NCBI GenBank assembly: GCA_020432165.1
Contig: JAGQGU010000058.1
Span: 1 to 64,000, forward strand
DNA length: 64,000 nucleotides
Source: Thermomicrobiales bacterium
GTDB taxonomy: Bacteria; Chloroflexota; Chloroflexia; Thermomicrobiales; UBA6265
Direction: 5' to 3'
The translations under genes were made by a program, and so were the position numbers. The notes beneath the pieces were generated by a model, which worked only from the letters and a program-made list of their open reading frames with translations, was not told the DNA's origin and searched no databases. Shown piece after piece: positions 53,457-62,325 of this stretch; within the stretch, counting starts at the first letter, position 1, and each line of letters starts with the position of its first letter.

Positions 53457-54184
53457 ATCCGGTCAGCGCGATCATCAATATCTTTATTCCGGTGGCGATT
53501 CTGCTGGGATTAAGCAACGATGATCGCCTTGGGGCCATACCCGCATTGCTTCTGGCAATCGGTATCCCGGCGGCAACCGGTATCTATCAGCTGGCACGGG
53601 AGCGGAAGGTGGATGCCTCCGCTATCCTGGGTGTCGTCAGCGTGCTGCTCACCGGTGTGATTGGTGTTTTCGAACTGAGCACACGACTCTTCGCGCTCAA
53701 GGAAGCTGCGATTCCGATTGGGTTCGCAGTCGTACTCATTGGCAGCAATTTCACCCGCTACCCCATCAGTACATTGCTCGCTGATATGGTGCAGCGTCGC
53801 GATCGTGTTCAGTCTCATTTGGCGACGCCAGAGGTGAAGGCAGAATATCACGCTCACCTCCAGGCGATTGGGCGCGTGTGGGCTGGCATCATGATTCTCA
53901 GCGGTGTCCTGAAGTTCATCCTCGCGAGTCTGGTAGTGACCTCGCCAGCAGGTACCGAAGCATTCAATCACGATCTGGCATTCTACGAATTGGTCCAGCT
54001 GCCAACTACGTTTACTCTCACTGGCGTGCTGATTCTGAGTCTGATCTGGTACATCGTCACCGGCACATCGCGAATTACCGGGCTGACACCGGGAGAGATC
54101 CTCCGCGGGGGCACGAAGACCGAACGTGTGGCGAAACGATTGGCTCCCATCGCGCGGTTCTATGAGAGAACGCCGCTGGGCTAA
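53453..54184 (+). CDS. Polytopic membrane protein, unknown
   Basis: 243-residue protein with about five or six hydrophobic segments (IFIPVAILLGL, GAIPALLLAIGIPAATG, AILGVVSVLLTGVIGVFEL, WAGIMILSGVLKFILASLV, TFTLTGVLILSLIWYIV). The mid-region resembles the VC0807-type membrane proteins, but I am not sure of the family. GTG 53453 overlaps the short upstream frame. No ribosome site precedes it. A stem-loop lies after the stop. Confidence 0.65.
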   Translation: MNPVSAIINIFIPVAILLGLSNDDRLGAIPALLLAIGIPAATGIYQLARERKVDASAILGVVSVLLTGVIGVFELSTRLFALKEAAIPIGFAVVLIGSNFTRYPISTLLADMVQRRDRVQSHLATPEVKAEYHAHLQAIGRVWAGIMILSGVLKFILASLVVTSPAGTEAFNHDLAFYELVQLPTTFTLTGVLILSLIWYIVTGTSRITGLTPGEILRGGTKTERVAKRLAPIARFYERTPLG

Positions 54185-54190
54185 GAATGA

Positions 54191-54225
54191 TGTGAGGAGG
54201 ACTGATGCAACAGTTCCTCCTCACA
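54191..54225. terminator. Convergent stem-loop terminator
   Basis: TGTGAGGAGGA..TCCTCCTCACA forms an 11-bp stem, with CTG/CAG extending it inside apart from one bulged T. It lies between the ends of the membrane-protein gene and the converging arylsulfatase gene and probably serves both. Confidence 0.7.
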
Positions 54226-54252
54226 CCTCTTCAACTCATTGCAGACGCAAGA

Positions 54253-56601
54253 TTAGTCGCGGCCGAACGCGGGATCCAGGCTCGCTGCCGGTGCCTGATG
54301 TTGAGTCTCCAGAATCTTCACCACCACACTCCGAATGGTTCCACCCGTGAATTCGAAGGGTGGACTATAGCTTTCGGAAACTGGCTGGCCCACTTCTCTC
54401 CCCACTGTTGCACCCTCGCCAGCAAGGTTGAAGTAGCCTGGCTGGGTACGAATCCGCTCTGCTGCTGAAACCATTCCATTGACGGTCATCGTAGCGAGAC
54501 CATGGGGAGAGCCATCAACAACACCATCAATCTCATACCGAAGTTCAATGAGATTATCGCCGGCCACAAGATCATCTTGCGATATCAGCTCCTGCTCGAC
54601 TTCTCCCAACCAGTTGTAGATATACCGCAGCCGTCCCTCCCGTACGAACAGCGCATGTCCACCAAATCTGGCCCCCATGGAATAGATGATCCCTGATATT
54701 TGGGATGGATCGGTGATGGTGATATCGGCCGTGATACTAAAGGATCGGTGTGGCAGTTCTACACCACCTCCACGCTCGGAGATGGGGGCACAACCGGGAT
54801 ATAGCACTAGGGTATCGGTGAGACCGGTCATGTTGGGGCGTTCCACCGCCAGGATTTCCTCCGAATTCCGATCATCAAGCGGGTACCCATTGTACCGATG
54901 TGCCAGTTCACCCCAAAGCTCCTTCAGCACCTTCAGTTTGGCGGGATGTGTGTGTGCACGATCGATAAGCTGATTCCGGTCGGCTGGTAGATAAAAGAGC
55001 TCCCAGCGATCCTGATCGAATTGCCCCCAACCAGAGGGCGTAGGTGCATGTACCGCACAGGCATGCCAGCCATCGCTCCATATACCCCGGGTACCAAGCA
55101 TGCAGTAGAATTGATGAGGTTTATCGACATCCTGCGTGCTATCCACCAGCGTTGAGAAGAAGCTGACGCCTTCGATCTCCGATTGGGGAATGCCGCCAAC
55201 GGATTCTGGCGATTCGATGCCGACCGCCTCCAGCACCGTCGGCACGATATCGATCACATGAACGTATTGGTCACACGGTGCATCCTGAGCCGGGATTCGG
55301 GCTGGCCAGGAAATAATCGCGGGATCGGTAACACCACCCTCCAACGAAGCATAGGTCTTGTACATCTTGAAGGGAGTGTTGAACGCCATAGCCCAGCCGT
55401 TGGAGTAATGCGGATGGGTATTTTCCATTCCCAGATCCGGCATAAGCTCCAGATTCAGGTCAAGATTCTCGGGAATACCGTTATACCAACGATTCTCATT
55501 CACTGATCCGGCTGGACCACCTTCGGCACTTGCGCCGTTGTCCGAGATGACAACAATCATGGTGTTGTCCAGCTGGTTCGTCTCCTCGAGAAAATCGATA
55601 ATTCGCCCGAGCTCATGATCGGTATAGGAAAGGAAGCCCGCGAACACCTCCGCCTGCCGCTCGAGCAGGCGACGTTCATCCGCAGACCAACTCTCCCACG
55701 GCTTCACCCTATCGCTCTCACCCCATGGCTTACCAAATGCGCTCACCACATCGCTATAGGGGTTCAGTGGCGGGAGTATCGTGTCCTCCGGCATCAAACC
55801 GAGGCGCTTCTGGTTCTCGAGGACGATCTCGCGATACCTCTCGTATCCTTCCGCAAACTTGCCAACATACTTGTCGGACCACTCCCGCGGGGCATGATGT
55901 GGAGCATGTCCGGCACCCGGAGCAACATAGGCAAACCATGGCTTGCCTGGTGCGGCGGATCGGGAATCGCGCAGAAACTCCAACGTCTTGTCTACCAAAT
56001 CGGTGGAAAGATGATACCCCTCGCTCGGCCGGGCGGGTGGCGCTACTGGATGATTGTCGTACGTCAAATCCGGATACCATTGATCGGTCAACCCGCCGAG
56101 AAATCCGTAGAAGCGATCGAATCCACGGGAGAGCGGCCAACTGCGCTTCGATGATCCCATGCCCATCTCCACCGCCGGACTGAGATGCCACTTACCGATG
56201 GCAAATGTGTTGTATCCCTGATCTCTCAACATCTCAGGTAACAAGGCATTTTCGCGTGGAATCAGGCAAGACAGGCCGGGGAAGCCGTCCGCCATTTCGC
56301 CGATTGTGCCCATGCCATTTGACTGTGCGTTTCGGCCGGTCAGGAGGGCCGCGCGCGTGGGCGAGCACAAGGCTGTGGTGTGAAACTGCGAAAAGCGAAC
56401 CCCTCGTTCCGCAATACGCCGCATGGTGGGCATTTCCACCAACCCACCGTAGAGGTCCCAGGTGCCATAGCCCGTATCATCCCAGACAACAAACAGCACA
56501 TTTGGGGCATCGTCGGGGGCTTGTGGCTCGAGATAGGGGCTCCAATCCGGTGTGGATTCACGGACATCCGTGCTGATCAATCCATTGAACTGCTTGCTCA
56601 T
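54253..56601 (-). CDS. Arylsulfatase
   Basis: Type I sulfatase, 782 residues, hydrolysing sulfate esters. The metal ligands Asp41 and Asp42 are in VVWDDTGYG, and Cys79 lies in LCSPTRAALLTGRN, the CxPxR motif that is converted to formylglycine. Long C-terminal region typical of PAS-like arylsulfatases. No signal peptide is visible. GAGGAG precedes ATG 56601. The gene lies just downstream of a formylglycine-generating enzyme gene in the same direction, so modification and enzyme are encoded together. Natural sulfate ester unknown. Confidence 0.93.
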   Translation of the reverse strand: MSKQFNGLISTDVRESTPDWSPYLEPQAPDDAPNVLFVVWDDTGYGTWDLYGGLVEMPTMRRIAERGVRFSQFHTTALCSPTRAALLTGRNAQSNGMGTIGEMADGFPGLSCLIPRENALLPEMLRDQGYNTFAIGKWHLSPAVEMGMGSSKRSWPLSRGFDRFYGFLGGLTDQWYPDLTYDNHPVAPPARPSEGYHLSTDLVDKTLEFLRDSRSAAPGKPWFAYVAPGAGHAPHHAPREWSDKYVGKFAEGYERYREIVLENQKRLGLMPEDTILPPLNPYSDVVSAFGKPWGESDRVKPWESWSADERRLLERQAEVFAGFLSYTDHELGRIIDFLEETNQLDNTMIVVISDNGASAEGGPAGSVNENRWYNGIPENLDLNLELMPDLGMENTHPHYSNGWAMAFNTPFKMYKTYASLEGGVTDPAIISWPARIPAQDAPCDQYVHVIDIVPTVLEAVGIESPESVGGIPQSEIEGVSFFSTLVDSTQDVDKPHQFYCMLGTRGIWSDGWHACAVHAPTPSGWGQFDQDRWELFYLPADRNQLIDRAHTHPAKLKVLKELWGELAHRYNGYPLDDRNSEEILAVERPNMTGLTDTLVLYPGCAPISERGGGVELPHRSFSITADITITDPSQISGIIYSMGARFGGHALFVREGRLRYIYNWLGEVEQELISQDDLVAGDNLIELRYEIDGVVDGSPHGLATMTVNGMVSAAERIRTQPGYFNLAGEGATVGREVGQPVSESYSPPFEFTGGTIRSVVVKILETQHQAPAASLDPAFGRD

Positions 56602-56630
56602 CGTAATCTCCTCATTCTGGCTGGGGGGCT

Positions 56631-57497
56631 TTACACAGCATCCGTTACACAACGAAATCCAATATGACTTGACGAGGTGTTCTCAGCCTGCGGCGATCTC
56701 GCGGCGGGTCGATATCTGAGGCAGTATTCCGGGGCACACAAATGCGATCCTCCTTTAAGCACACGCATGGAGGCGGTAGCGGAGTCAGCGGATGGTGAAC
56801 ACGAACATGTTGTTGGAGGCGTCGCATGCGATGGAGAGTATGGAGAGTTTGTCCATTCCCATACATTGCCAATCATGTCGTAGAGGCCATATCCATTGAC
56901 GGGAAACGCACCAACCGGTGATGTTCTTTCCCAGCCATCGGCCGCCGTGTTGAGATACGGGAACGATCCGCGCCAGGTATTGGCCATAAAGGTGCCGCCG
57001 GGATCGCGTTCGTCACCCCAGGCGTAGGGATCAGGTACTGCGCCTCCACAGGCCGCATACTCGAACTCGGCTTCCGTAGGCAGCCGCTTCCCCGCCCAGC
57101 GTGCGAAGGAGAGTGCATCAGCATAGGCAATATGAACGACGGGATGATCCTCCAACCCCTCGATCGTGCTGCCCGGACCGGATGGCTCGCGCCAGCATGC
57201 ACCGGACATCCATATCCACCATTGCCGCCAGTCACGTAGATCTACTGGCCCCTCGGTGGGCTGAAATACCATTGATCCGCGACCAGCGTTATCCGTGTGA
57301 GATTCCGCCACGGTGATATAGGCAGTCGCCTCCACAAAGCGGGCAAACTCCTTATTTGTGACCGGATGAGTATCGAAGAATACATCGCTGACAGTGGTGC
57401 GTCGCATCGGCTGTTCTTCGGGGTACACACCGCCCGCGCCCATGGCGAATTCTCCGCCGGGGATCAGGGCGACTCGCGCTGAGCTCTCCCCACCCAT
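56631..57497 (-). CDS. Formylglycine-generating enzyme (SUMF1 family)
   Basis: Copper-dependent oxidase that converts the sulfatase motif cysteine to formylglycine. The 288 residues have RLPTEAEFEYAA, IGNVWEWTNSPY and a C-terminal GGSHLCAPEYCLRYRPAAR in which the active-site cysteine pair (C-x4-C) is intact, together with HIGFRC. This distinguishes it from inactive SUMF1-like proteins. ATG 57497 is chosen with GGAGG five bases upstream; a GTG at 57503 is possible. It is co-directional with the arylsulfatase and probably also serves the sulfatase at 22401-23750. Confidence 0.93.
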   Translation of the reverse strand: MGGESSARVALIPGGEFAMGAGGVYPEEQPMRRTTVSDVFFDTHPVTNKEFARFVEATAYITVAESHTDNAGRGSMVFQPTEGPVDLRDWRQWWIWMSGACWREPSGPGSTIEGLEDHPVVHIAYADALSFARWAGKRLPTEAEFEYAACGGAVPDPYAWGDERDPGGTFMANTWRGSFPYLNTAADGWERTSPVGAFPVNGYGLYDMIGNVWEWTNSPYSPSHATPPTTCSCSPSADSATASMRVLKGGSHLCAPEYCLRYRPAARSPQAENTSSSHIGFRCVTDAV

Positions 57498-57630
57498 TGC
57501 CACCTCCGATCTTCACAGGGGTTAACGAAACAGATACCTCCCTAGTCTGGAAGGCATCTACAGGCATCGCATCCCCAAAACTGGAGGAATAAAGGAGGAG
57601 TTCTTTTATCAACCAGGCAACCCAGGGTGG

Positions 57631-57667
57631 CCTCGCGCAGCTTCGCCGCCGCGAGTCCCGGGTCTAC
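57631..57667 (-). repeat. Solo arm of 250-bp element family
   Basis: CCTCGCGCAGCTTCGCCGCC followed by GCGAGTCCCGGGTCTAC corresponds to the right arm of the MITE-like elements. On the minus strand it begins GTAGACCCGGGACTCGC. No terminal repeats are present, so it is a fragment or a free GTAG palindrome. Confidence 0.6.
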
Positions 57668-57703
57668 CTATCGATACTGATCTGGCAGGTCTGGAGAGTG
57701 ACG

Positions 57704-58459
57704 TCAGTCTTCGATGTAATACGTCATGCTTTGCAGGGCGCTGACAGGATCGATCTCGCGAACGGTGACGTGATCCGGCACCTTGAGGATGACAGGCGCG
57801 TAGTTCAGAATCGCCTGCACACCGCCAGCAACCAGAAGATCAGCTGTCTCCTGGGCATTCTTGCGGGGGGTGGCAATGATACCGACCTGAATATGCTCCC
57901 GACGCATGGTTTCCACCAGGTCGCGCATGGGGCGGATGGGATGACCGTTGACTTCCTCGCCAACGAGATTCTCATCGCTATCGAAGAGAGCAGCAATCTC
58001 GAATGATGAGCGCATGAAGCCACGATAATTCGCGATCGCGTGGCCAAGCTTGCCCATGCCACATAGCACCATGTTCCAGGTGCGGTCCAGCTTGAGGATG
58101 CGCTCGACGGTATTGCTCAAATAGCCAACATCGTAGCCACGCCCCTGCTTGCCAAACTTGCCGAAGTAGCTGAGATCGCGGCGAATCTGGGCGGCGGTAA
58201 CACCAATGAGTGTCGCCAACTCTTCGGATGAGACTGATACCTGACCATGCTCGATAAGCGAGTGCAGGGTCCGAACGTAGATCGGCAATCGGCGAATAAC
58301 AACATCCGGAATGTTCAGGTTATTGAGTTCGTCTTCCTCGTCATCGAGATCCATATCCACGCCGTAGGAGGGGGTAGCAGAGGAAACTGATTCGATTTGT
58401 CGTTCGATGGGGGTGGTTCGGGCGATCGCCGGCATTGCACTATCCGATTTCTGCTTCAT
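57704..58459 (-). CDS. rex: Redox-sensing transcriptional repressor Rex
   Basis: NAD(H)-responsive dimeric repressor. The winged helix (about 55-105) has SSEELATLIGVTAAQIRRDLSYFGKFG, which is diagnostic, and is followed by the Rossmann motif CGMGKLGHAI and a C-terminal domain-swap helix. An acidic N-terminal extension of about 40 residues is present. I chose ATG 58459; TTG 58465 and ATG 58435 are alternatives and no start has a strong ribosome site. A consensus Rex operator lies upstream, so the gene is probably autoregulated and senses a high NADH/NAD+ ratio. Confidence 0.95.
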   Translation of the reverse strand: MKQKSDSAMPAIARTTPIERQIESVSSATPSYGVDMDLDDEEDELNNLNIPDVVIRRLPIYVRTLHSLIEHGQVSVSSEELATLIGVTAAQIRRDLSYFGKFGKQGRGYDVGYLSNTVERILKLDRTWNMVLCGMGKLGHAIANYRGFMRSSFEIAALFDSDENLVGEEVNGHPIRPMRDLVETMRREHIQVGIIATPRKNAQETADLLVAGGVQAILNYAPVILKVPDHVTVREIDPVSALQSMTYYIED

Positions 58460-58479
58460 GCGCAACGGAATTGCGCATG
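58457..58479 (-). promoter_or_regulatory. Hairpin enclosing the rex start codon
   Basis: CATGCGCAA-CGGAA-TTGCGCATG is a perfect 9-bp inverted repeat with a 5-base loop. In the mRNA it would pair the chosen start codon in a stem, limiting translation. It begins four bases from the Rex operator. Confidence 0.5.
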
Positions 58480-58481
58480 TT

Positions 58482-58510
58482 CATTGTGACGTATTTCACA
58501 ACATCGTGCA
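58482..58510 (-). promoter_or_regulatory. Rex operator and promoter of rex
   Basis: TTGTGACGTATTTCACAA (58484-58501) matches the Rex consensus TTGTGAAATANTTCACAA in nearly all positions. On the minus strand a -35 TTGCAC (58505-58510) and -10 CACAAT (58482-58487), 17 bases apart, enclose the operator, so Rex would block the promoter. Confidence 0.8.
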
Positions 58511-58539
58511 AAAAAGAGGCTGCCGGTTGAGCGGCAGCC
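58510..58539 (-). terminator. Rho-independent terminator of NTF2-like gene
   Basis: On the minus strand GGCTGCCG-CTCAAC-CGGCAGCC is followed by TCTTTTTTG, a textbook terminator, located after the stop of the gene at 58565-58993 and just before the rex promoter. Confidence 0.88.
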
Positions 58540-58564
58540 CTGACAAAGATGACGATTGGTTCGA

Positions 58565-58993
58565 TTAGTCAGCATCCCAGAAGACTCTTTGAAACTCTCC
58601 GCCATCGTAGTAGCCAACAATACTCACGATTTTGCCGCCGCTGACCCGAATAACGGCTATCTGTTCGCTGATACGCTCGCGACCCTGCCGTGGGCTGTAC
58701 TCGCGGATGACATACATCACCGCGCCCCGATCGGGTTGGGCAATGACATCTGTGACATCCCAGTGGGCATTGGGATAACTGCTGACCACGGTACCAAAAT
58801 ACGCCACAATTTCGTCCGCTGGCCGAATTGGTGCCGAATGGGGATGAACGCGGAAGGTCGCGTTGGCAGCAAGCGTATTGCGCAGTCGGCGCGGATCGCG
58901 CGAATCGAGGGCAAGGAAGAACTCGCGCCCGAGCGCTTCAACGATCTCGGCATCGGTCAGCGAGGGTGTGGAGGAAAACGGAGAATCAGCCAA
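58565..58993 (-). CDS. NTF2-like / SnoaL-fold small protein
   Basis: 142-residue cone-shaped-fold protein of the NTF2-like superfamily (SnoaL-like). Typical elements are the helix EALGREFFLALDSRDPRRLRNTLAANATF, then ADEIVAYFGTV and the strands SEQIAVIRVSGGKIVSIVGYYD. The fold serves as ketosteroid isomerase, cyclase or binding protein; no catalytic residues can be assigned. A clear terminator follows it. It is the last gene of a minus-strand run with two DinB-like genes and a JAMM gene. Confidence 0.75.
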   Translation of the reverse strand: MADSPFSSTPSLTDAEIVEALGREFFLALDSRDPRRLRNTLAANATFRVHPHSAPIRPADEIVAYFGTVVSSYPNAHWDVTDVIAQPDRGAVMYVIREYSPRQGRERISEQIAVIRVSGGKIVSIVGYYDGGEFQRVFWDAD

Positions 58994-59002
58994 GCGTGGC
59001 TC

Positions 59003-59626
59003 CTAAATCTTCATAGTCCTGGGAACAAGCTCAAGAAGCTCGTCCAGGCTGGCGGTTTGGATTTCGGCAATGCTATCGCGCGCACCAGAATCCCACAGCG
59101 TGGCATCCATAGCGCGGAGCACACGGTAATCGTGCTCGGCAAGCTGCTCCGCAAGCTGACGCATCGTTACATTCTCGTGCTTGCGACTATAACCCCTGCG
59201 ACTCCAGGCGGCATCGGGCATCTGCCGCAACAGCCCACAAGTGGACTGGCGGAGTCGGCGGAAAGCACCAAGCAACTCCACCGTCGACCAGTTCTGCGCA
59301 GCAAGCACAGCGCTGGCGTTCGGCTGGTAAGAAGCCATTTCGTCCAGATCAGGATCGGACTCGTTGGCGATGATGAAAAGCTTGGGATAGATGTACTGTT
59401 CGTGATCACGTAGCAACAGCACCAGATCGCGCACGGTGGGTTCACCGTAATGGCGCGAACGCTCCAGCTTGTTGCGATCGTGAATGGGGGTGATCCAGCG
59501 GCTGAGATGATGAATAGTGAAATGCAACCGCAGTGCTAGCGAGTTGTTATCCAGTGCCCTGATCGCCTGAACAATCTCATCGCTGACCGGTGCATCTATC
59601 GTCACATAGTCGGTGCTTCGCGCCAT
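59003..59626 (-). CDS. DinB-like helical-bundle protein A
   Basis: 207-residue helical protein of the DinB/YfiT-like metal-binding four-helix bundle group. The C-terminal HENVTMRQLAEQLAEHDYRVLRAMDA has the usual helix-4 histidine pattern. Earlier histidines (LRLHFTIHHLSRW) may complete a metal site. Members often work as thiol transferases or hydrolases with unknown substrates. GAGAGGG precedes ATG 59626; an in-frame start at 59665 is less likely. A second DinB-like gene and a JAMM gene lie just upstream. Confidence 0.75.
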   Translation of the reverse strand: MARSTDYVTIDAPVSDEIVQAIRALDNNSLALRLHFTIHHLSRWITPIHDRNKLERSRHYGEPTVRDLVLLLRDHEQYIYPKLFIIANESDPDLDEMASYQPNASAVLAAQNWSTVELLGAFRRLRQSTCGLLRQMPDAAWSRRGYSRKHENVTMRQLAEQLAEHDYRVLRAMDATLWDSGARDSIAEIQTASLDELLELVPRTMKI

Positions 59627-59711
59627 TGTTGCCCTCTCGTTTCCACACGCAACGCCAGAATCCACCCTGTCCTCTGGCGGGCCTCCCTGTGCAGTCTATT
59701 ATGGCACGAAC

Positions 59712-60188
59712 CTAGGCCAGTGCTTCCATAATCTCGGCGATATGACGATCATCGTGATTCGCGGTGCGTTCCATCAGCCATTGCAGTGTGACTGGACCCC
59801 GATTCTCCAACTCGGCCTCGCGCTGCCAGGCGGATTCACCCAGATCAGCAAGGATTTCCACATTCCTTTCCCGCGAGATTGCAAAGGCCTCAATCACCGC
59901 GTGCGCATCGCGGCTGGCGTAATCGTGTTCGATATTCCAGAGCGAATCGTCATATGACTCCAGCAAAGGACGTTGTTCACGCAGGATGCGGGTAATGCGC
60001 TCACCAGTAATCTCCTCCCAATCCTGCAGATCGCAGAGCAGTTCCACCACAGCGACACCGCCATCCTGGGCGGGTTGTTGCAGCTCTTCCATCGTACGCT
60101 CACCACAAAGGCGACGCAAAGTATCCGGTACGCCGCGCAAGCGAGCAACGAGATCGATGGATGGCTGACAGTTTTCCTGAGAAATCAT
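59712..60188 (-). CDS. DinB-like helical-bundle protein B
   Basis: 158-residue DinB_2-type four-helix bundle. The family histidines are visible in LLCDLQDWEEITGERI (here the position is Asp rather than His) and, at the C terminus, MERTANHDDRHIAEI. ATG 60188 overlaps the JAMM gene stop as ATGA with AGGAGAGAG upstream, so the two are translationally coupled. The first helix histidine of the metal site appears replaced, so metal binding may differ. Function unknown. Confidence 0.78.
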   Translation of the reverse strand: MISQENCQPSIDLVARLRGVPDTLRRLCGERTMEELQQPAQDGGVAVVELLCDLQDWEEITGERITRILREQRPLLESYDDSLWNIEHDYASRDAHAVIEAFAISRERNVEILADLGESAWQREAELENRGPVTLQWLMERTANHDDRHIAEIMEALA

Positions 60189-60679
60189 CTCTCTCCTGAC
60201 GTGAATGTATCCGCCTGGATGATCTGGATCTCCACAGATTGCGGGACCGGGAGACCAGATACCTGGGATATGCGGTATGCGTTCAGCACAGGTGGCTGGG
60301 TCGCAAACGAAGCAATCATCATGATGGCTTCGGGATAGTTCCATTCGCGCAGATCACTCGGTGAGGGTGTGGCGGGGCTAGCGATGTGCGAATGGACGAT
60401 AGCGCCAAGCAACAGTCCCTCTTCGGTGAATCGACGAAACGCCCGCATAACCTCCAGCGGATCCATGGTGTAGTGCGTGGGTGATTGCTCCAGGTTGGTT
60501 CCCGGTACGTATAGCGCCGCCCTGGCGGTGATACCTTTTCCGGTTTCTTCCGGTGCGAAAGCACCAAGCAGACCCACACCCTCGTTAGGCATACAGCGCG
60601 CAAGGTGGACCAATACCTCGTCGCGCAATACGGCAGGAACGATGAACTGATCCACACGCGAGATCGCGAGCTCCATCAT
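60185..60679 (-). CDS. JAMM/MPN-domain metalloprotease
   Basis: 164-residue JAB1/MPN+ isopeptidase-like protein. The zinc motif HSHIASPATPSPSD (HxHx7Sx2D) is complete, and an upstream glutamate in CMPNEGVGLLG fits the general base. Bacterial relatives cleave C-terminal extensions of sulfur-carrier (ThiS/MoaD-like) proteins or ubiquitin-like proteins, but no such protein, E1 or thiosynthase gene lies nearby. It overlaps the DinB-like gene B by ATGA. ATG 60679 is chosen with AGGTGG upstream; ATG 60676 is equally possible. Confidence 0.87.
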   Translation of the reverse strand: MMELAISRVDQFIVPAVLRDEVLVHLARCMPNEGVGLLGAFAPEETGKGITARAALYVPGTNLEQSPTHYTMDPLEVMRAFRRFTEEGLLLGAIVHSHIASPATPSPSDLREWNYPEAIMMIASFATQPPVLNAYRISQVSGLPVPQSVEIQIIQADTFTSGER

Positions 60680-60799
60680 CTCACCCACCTGCTTTCCCCA
60701 CTGTAGCACCTACAATAGTGCCAGTTTGCTGTGCGCATTCACGCACATACGGGCGGATTGTACATGATGTTCGCCTGTTCACCTGGCGGGAGGGCCGCT

Positions 60800-62323
60800 G
60801 TGCAACTCATCTTTTCTCTACTCCTGACGCTGGTGATGATCCTTTCCGGAACACCACAAGCCACCCCGGAACTCAATTACGATCCCGATTCACTCGTCTC
60901 TATCAAACCAGCTCTACGCCAGGAGATAGCGGCGGCAATGCCCGCGGGAATGACAGCCTACGATATTGACGTAACTATTCCTCCCGCCGATAACAACGCA
61001 TTCGCCGAGATTGCCGGTCAACAGACCGTCGCCTATACCAATGTCACGGGTGAGGCTATCAGCCAGCTTCCCTTCCGCCTCTATGCGAATAGTCTGACGG
61101 CGTCAGCACCACCGATGACGATCACCTCCGCACAGGTCAACGATGCAGAAGTGCCGGTTGCACTGAGTGAGAACAACAGTGTCGCAACGGTGGAATTGGG
61201 TACAGATCTGGCTCCGGGTGATGTGATCGTGGTTGATATGACCTTCTCGCTCGAAGTGGGAATCGATGACCCTACCCACTATGGCATTCTCAATTACGAC
61301 TCTGCATCACACACCGCGGTGCTGGCTCACTGGTATCCGGTGGTGGCCGGACGTGATCCTGTGGACGGATGGATGCTTGATCCTGTCAGCATCAATGGCG
61401 ATCCCATTTTTACCGATGCCGGACTCTACACGGTTACCGTCACCATCGATGCCGGATTGGAACTGATCACCAGTGGCGTCGAGACGGATCGCAGCGAGAA
61501 CAATGGCCAGCAAACGGTCACCTTCGCAGCCAGCCCCAGCAGGGATTTCAGCATCGTTACTTCGGAAACGTTGGTACCAACTACCTCCGAGGTCTCTGGC
61601 ACCACTATCACGAGTTGGGCAGCACCCCACGCCGTTGATGCCAGCACCAAAGTAGCGGAGTGGACCGGTAACACCCTCAATATCTTCAATCCCCTGCTCG
61701 GCGAGTATCCATGGGTCCAGATTCAGACGGTTCAGGCACCAATCTACTCAGCCGCGGCAGTTGAACTTCCGCAGATGTTTGTGTTGGGGACAGCGTTTTT
61801 CAATCAGCAGTTGGGGTTCGCGAGCTACTTCGAGTTCACAGTGGCGCACGAAGCCATCCACATGTGGTTTTACAGTCTCGTGGGCAACAATCAGTATCAA
61901 CACGCGTTTATCGATGAGGGCATCACCAACTACCTCAGCGCCGATATCTACTTCCGCATGATGTACGGCGATGATGTTGGAGATTCCACGCGCCAGAGAT
62001 TCCTCTACACCGATTTTCAGCGCATGATCGAGGCAAACGCCGATGTGATCGTGGATTTTCCGACCGACTCCTTCCCCACCGCGAGCGCCTATGTGAATGC
62101 GGTCTATACCAAGGCACCTTTGGGGTTCGCGGCCATCCATGAAGCGATGGGCAGCGATGCCTTCTTCGGCGGACTGCATCAATACATCGCGGACTTCCGC
62201 TTCCGAGTGGCGACACCCGCCGATATGGAAGCTGCACTCCAGGCGCAAACTGACATCAATGTGCGCGAGATGTGGAGTCATTGGTTTGAGCGCCGCGAAG
62301 GCGGACTGGATATTCGGGAGTAG
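60800..62323 (+). CDS. Secreted M1-like zinc aminopeptidase
   Basis: 507-residue gluzincin-type peptidase with the zinc motif HEAIHMWF and a downstream third ligand in DEGITNYLS. An N-terminal beta-rich domain (about 40-270) resembles the M1 family's. The GAMEN exopeptidase motif is not obvious; SAAAVELPQMFVLG occupies its place, so exact specificity is doubtful. GTG 60800 has GGGAGGG upstream and starts a hydrophobic signal (MQLIFSLLLTLVMILSGTPQ). ATG 60764 is an alternative. It is followed two bases later by a glycosyltransferase gene. Confidence 0.8.
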   Translation: MQLIFSLLLTLVMILSGTPQATPELNYDPDSLVSIKPALRQEIAAAMPAGMTAYDIDVTIPPADNNAFAEIAGQQTVAYTNVTGEAISQLPFRLYANSLTASAPPMTITSAQVNDAEVPVALSENNSVATVELGTDLAPGDVIVVDMTFSLEVGIDDPTHYGILNYDSASHTAVLAHWYPVVAGRDPVDGWMLDPVSINGDPIFTDAGLYTVTVTIDAGLELITSGVETDRSENNGQQTVTFAASPSRDFSIVTSETLVPTTSEVSGTTITSWAAPHAVDASTKVAEWTGNTLNIFNPLLGEYPWVQIQTVQAPIYSAAAVELPQMFVLGTAFFNQQLGFASYFEFTVAHEAIHMWFYSLVGNNQYQHAFIDEGITNYLSADIYFRMMYGDDVGDSTRQRFLYTDFQRMIEANADVIVDFPTDSFPTASAYVNAVYTKAPLGFAAIHEAMGSDAFFGGLHQYIADFRFRVATPADMEAALQAQTDINVREMWSHWFERREGGLDIRE

Positions 62324-62325
62324 AG

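Noticed and set aside
60185-60679. JAMM protein as part of an antiphage ubiquitin-like (CBASS or Bil-type) system
   Set aside because: No E1, E2, ubiquitin-like or cyclase gene lies nearby; neighbours are DinB-like proteins.
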